Source: an uncultured Christensenellaceae bacterium
Lineage (GTDB): Bacteria > Bacillota > Clostridia > Christensenellales > Christensenellaceae
DNA length: 7,108 bases
Reading direction: 5' to 3'
Assembly (NCBI GenBank): GCA_934438035.1
Contig: CAKSBK010000052.1
Coordinates: forward strand, 1-7,108
Shown: one piece after another, positions 5,588-7,108 of the stretch
Layout: every line of letters starts with the position of its first letter
How positions within the stretch are numbered: the stretch's first letter is position 1
The notes under the pieces: generated by a model
What the model saw: only the letters and a program-made list of their open reading frames with translations
What the model was told of the DNA's origin: nothing
Database searches by the model: none
Translations under genes and position numbers: made by a program

Positions 5588-6459
5588 TTGTTTTTAATAA
5601 GCCTTTCAACAAGATAGCCTTCTAAATTATCGCAATCGCTTGCGATTATTTTTTTGGGCTGTTTTTCATCCAAGAAGGCGAGAAGTATCATAAGCCCGTG
5701 CGGGATAATATCAGCTCTTTGCTTTTGAAGCCCTTTAAACAAAGCTCTTTTTTCTGCGCTAAGGGGACAAAGCATGGAAGAGAGGTTAAAAATATCCTCT
5801 CTTTTAAGCGGAAAGCCGTTTATTAAAGAAGAGTCGTAAACGTCTAGCTTTTGCAGCATTGCCGCTGCCGTGGTTGCGGTTCCTCCGCAGGCGTAAACCC
5901 CGAACGGAATTTCGGGAAGAGAAGAGAAAAGAGAGCGTGAATATTCGTATGTTCTTTTATAGTCGTCAAGAAACATCGCTTTTGCGCGGACGGCGCCTGT
6001 GTTAACGCTTTTCTGGAATTGCATTATCCCGTTTTCTCCAAAGGCGATTTCCGTTGAGCCGCCGCCGATATCCAATAGAGCGCCGCTTTTTTCGCCTACA
6101 ACGCCTAAAAAGCCTATTTCTGCTTCTTTCTCGCCGGAGAGTATGTCTACCGTTATCCCGGTTTTGCTTTTGATATGTTCCGCAAGAAGTTCGCCGTTTT
6201 TTGCGTCTCTTACGGCGCTTGTCGCAAAGCAGAAGACGGGGGCGGCAGGATCCTCGTTTTTAATTATATCGCAAAAATAAATAACCGCGTTAACGGTGCG
6301 GGAAAAAGCCTGTTCGTTTATTAAAGAAGTTTTTGCCGTGTTTTCACCTGTTCTTGCGGTTATAAGCTTTTTATAAACAGGGCTGATATAGCCGTCTTTA
6401 ACTTCGGCATACATCAGCCTTACTGAATTGGTTCCTATATCTATTGCATAGCAGTTCAA
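5584..6459 (-). CDS. Ppx/GppA-family phosphatase (exopolyphosphatase or pppGpp phosphatase), short form
   Basis: This 291-residue enzyme has the two-lobed ASKHA fold used to hydrolyse terminal phosphates from polyphosphate or pppGpp. Motifs in order: AIDIGTNSVRL (5-15), the first phosphate loop; ATSAVRDAKN (79-88); SGEKEAEIGFLGV (108-120), with the catalytic glutamate region E110/E112; LLDIGGGSTEI (128-138), the second phosphate loop; GGTATTAAAM (192-201); and RADIIPHGL (248-256). The length matches the N-terminal core only, without the C-terminal HD-like region of E. coli Ppx (about 510 residues). The start is TTG at 6459, supported by GGGAG 7 nt upstream and by placing IDIGTNS at the very N-terminus as in the family. 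The next Met (residue 16) would remove that motif. The TTG overlaps the divIC TGA (TTGA), and the stop overlaps the HD-gene ATG. Polyphosphate and pppGpp specificity cannot be told apart from these motifs. Confidence 0.92.
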   Translation of the reverse strand: MNCYAIDIGTNSVRLMYAEVKDGYISPVYKKLITARTGENTAKTSLINEQAFSRTVNAVIYFCDIIKNEDPAAPVFCFATSAVRDAKNGELLAEHIKSKTGITVDILSGEKEAEIGFLGVVGEKSGALLDIGGGSTEIAFGENGIMQFQKSVNTGAVRAKAMFLDDYKRTYEYSRSLFSSLPEIPFGVYACGGTATTAAAMLQKLDVYDSSLINGFPLKREDIFNLSSMLCPLSAEKRALFKGLQKQRADIIPHGLMILLAFLDEKQPKKIIASDCDNLEGYLVERLIKNK

Positions 6460-6770
6460 TTTTCTTCTCCCGAAGCGTTTCTGAAAACGGTTTCGCCTTG
6501 TTTAACCCATCCGAGCTTTTCTCTTGCCGTGTTTTCGGCATAGCTGTCGCTTCCTGCGGTTTCAAGCTCGCTTTCAAGAGCGGCGTATTCGTTTTCCATA
6601 GTTTCAAATTTCTTTGAAAGCTCTGCGTTTGCCGCTTCCGTGCTCTTTATTTTGTTTTGCTGAATTATTAGCACAGAGGCACAGTAAACAACAACGACTG
6701 TAAAAACGATTATTACGCCGAATTTCTTAAGAAAAGAAAGAGCTTTGCTTTTTGCGTTTTTTCTTTCCAT
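6456..6770 (-). CDS. divIC: DivIC/FtsB-family septum formation initiator
   Basis: This 104-residue bitopic membrane protein belongs to the FtsB/DivIC family, a small divisome component that works with FtsL and DivIB/FtsQ at the septum. It has a short basic cytoplasmic N-terminus (1-16), one transmembrane helix (about 17-37), an extracytoplasmic coiled coil (about 38-72) and the family motif YAENTAREKLGWVKQGETVF (77-96). The order yabQ-divIC, known from Bacillus subtilis and widespread in Clostridia, supports the name. The start at 6770 is chosen because AAGGAG lies 7 nt upstream. In-frame Met codons at 6788 and 6890 have no ribosome site and would add a non-family N-terminus. The gene begins inside the yabQ 3' end (44-bp overlap), and its TGA overlaps the TTG of the next gene. 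Confidence 0.88.
   Translation of the reverse strand: MERKNAKSKALSFLKKFGVIIVFTVVVVYCASVLIIQQNKIKSTEAANAELSKKFETMENEYAALESELETAGSDSYAENTAREKLGWVKQGETVFRNASGEEN
6467..6471 (-). promoter_or_regulatory. Ribosome binding site supporting the TTG start of the Ppx/GppA-like gene
   Basis: GGGAG on the minus strand, 7 nt from TTG 6459, located inside the last codons of divIC. It makes the non-ATG start credible. Confidence 0.7.
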
Positions 6771-7108
6771 TGCCGTTCTCCTTGCCATTTGTGTTATTTT
6801 TATTGTACATTGTTTTATGCTTAAGTTCAATAGCAATCTCGCGGATTTTACGGCGAATAAAGCGGAAAAGGGGCAAAACTGCGGCGACAAATATAAAAAA
6901 GCCGCAGACGCCTCCCAAAATATGATAAAACCTTAAGTTAAACGAGCATATAAGATAAAGACATGCTGCGAATACTGCGGCGGATAAAAGGGAAAACAGT
7001 ACGGAAATAATAATTTTGCAGACCTTGCTTTTGACTGCCGTAAAAAGCGCCGCGCCGATTGAAAAAATCGCGCCGACGAGCATGCCGGCGTAAATTGCGG
7101 CGCAAAGC
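6727..7108 (-). CDS. yabQ: YabQ-like spore cortex membrane protein (N-terminus outside window)
   Basis: The frame stays open through the right edge, so the protein is partial; about 126 codons are visible and the Met at 7083 is probably internal. Three hydrophobic segments can be seen: around the Met at 7083, then residues about 21-48 and 53-73 counted from that Met. The sequence FNLRFYHILGGVCGFF fits the YabQ pattern (N-x-x-LR-x-Y-x-x-LG-x-x-x-G) and is followed by a basic stretch, RFIRRKIREI. YabQ is needed for spore cortex formation in Bacillus subtilis and sits in the spore outer membrane. The tail is Lys/Asn/Gly-rich and low in complexity (KENGNGKKKRKK), and the last 44 bp overlap divIC. 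The assignment rests on this motif, the membrane topology and the neighbouring divIC. Its promoter lies to the right, outside view. Confidence 0.75.
   Translation of the reverse strand, partial: LCAAIYAGMLVGAIFSIGAALFTAVKSKVCKIIISVLFSLLSAAVFAACLYLICSFNLRFYHILGGVCGFFIFVAAVLPLFRFIRRKIREIAIELKHKTMYNKNNTNGKENGNGKKKRKKQSSFFS
6778..6783 (-). promoter_or_regulatory. Ribosome binding site of divIC
   Basis: A near-perfect AAGGAG on the minus strand, 7 nt from ATG 6770 and inside the yabQ coding sequence. It fixes the divIC start. Confidence 0.85.

Noticed and set aside
5309..6280. Plus-strand ORFs at 5309-5575 and 5999-6280
   Set aside because: They are antisense to the HD and Ppx/GppA motif regions, whose family motifs are clear on the minus strand.
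6745..6936. Plus-strand 63-codon ORF with a hydrophobic start
   Set aside because: It is antisense to the yabQ/divIC overlap, where a strong AAGGAG and both family motifs support the minus strand.

Overview
The window looks like chromosomal DNA of an anaerobic, endospore-forming member of the Clostridia. The reasons are a YabQ-DivIC gene pair, strong Shine-Dalgarno sites, a clostridial-style SPKTG cell-wall sorting signal, a fermentative iron-dependent alcohol dehydrogenase, and a tandem glycine riboswitch in front of an AGCS-family symporter. I cannot name a genus. Codon use and base composition look even throughout, and I see no mobile element, CRISPR array, rRNA or tRNA.

Layout, left to right. 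(1) 1-1431, + strand: the 3' end of a gene for a large wall-anchored surface protein built from Cna-B-like beta-sandwich domains, a Pro/Thr/Glu-rich linker, an SPKTG signal, a membrane helix and a Lys-rich tail. A strong hairpin terminator follows (1480-1531). (2) 1532-1974: no intact gene. A decayed reading frame of about 105 codons can be pieced together at 1582-1898; the remainder up to the next terminator shows nothing I can support. (3) 2007-3179, - strand: an iron-containing alcohol dehydrogenase with its own promoter region and a perfect-stem terminator. (4) 3180-3641: a shared divergent regulatory region. It holds a Rex-box-like site on the dehydrogenase side, a 10-bp inverted repeat, a TTGACA promoter reading right, a leader hairpin, the two-aptamer glycine riboswitch and an intrinsic terminator. 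(5) 3642-5096, + strand: the riboswitch-controlled sodium:alanine/glycine symporter, ending at a bidirectional terminator. (6) 5132-7108, - strand: a tightly packed operon read from the right edge, yabQ (partial) > divIC > ppx/gppA-like > HD-domain protein, in which each gene overlaps the next.

How the genes work together. Unit (5) is a self-contained glycine-sensing transport unit. Unit (6) links sporulation and division membrane proteins (YabQ, DivIC/FtsB) with a polyphosphate/pppGpp-phosphatase-family enzyme and a small HD hydrolase, and its overlaps imply translational coupling. Unit (3) probably serves NAD(P)H reoxidation. Unit (1) is a cell-surface adhesin or structural protein, apparently unrelated to the rest.

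I found no clearly new multi-gene system. The points most worth a second look are the apparent loss of isopeptide-forming residues in three successive Cna-B domains, the Ppx-core plus separate HD-protein pair, the structured leader of the symporter gene, and the candidate Rex site.
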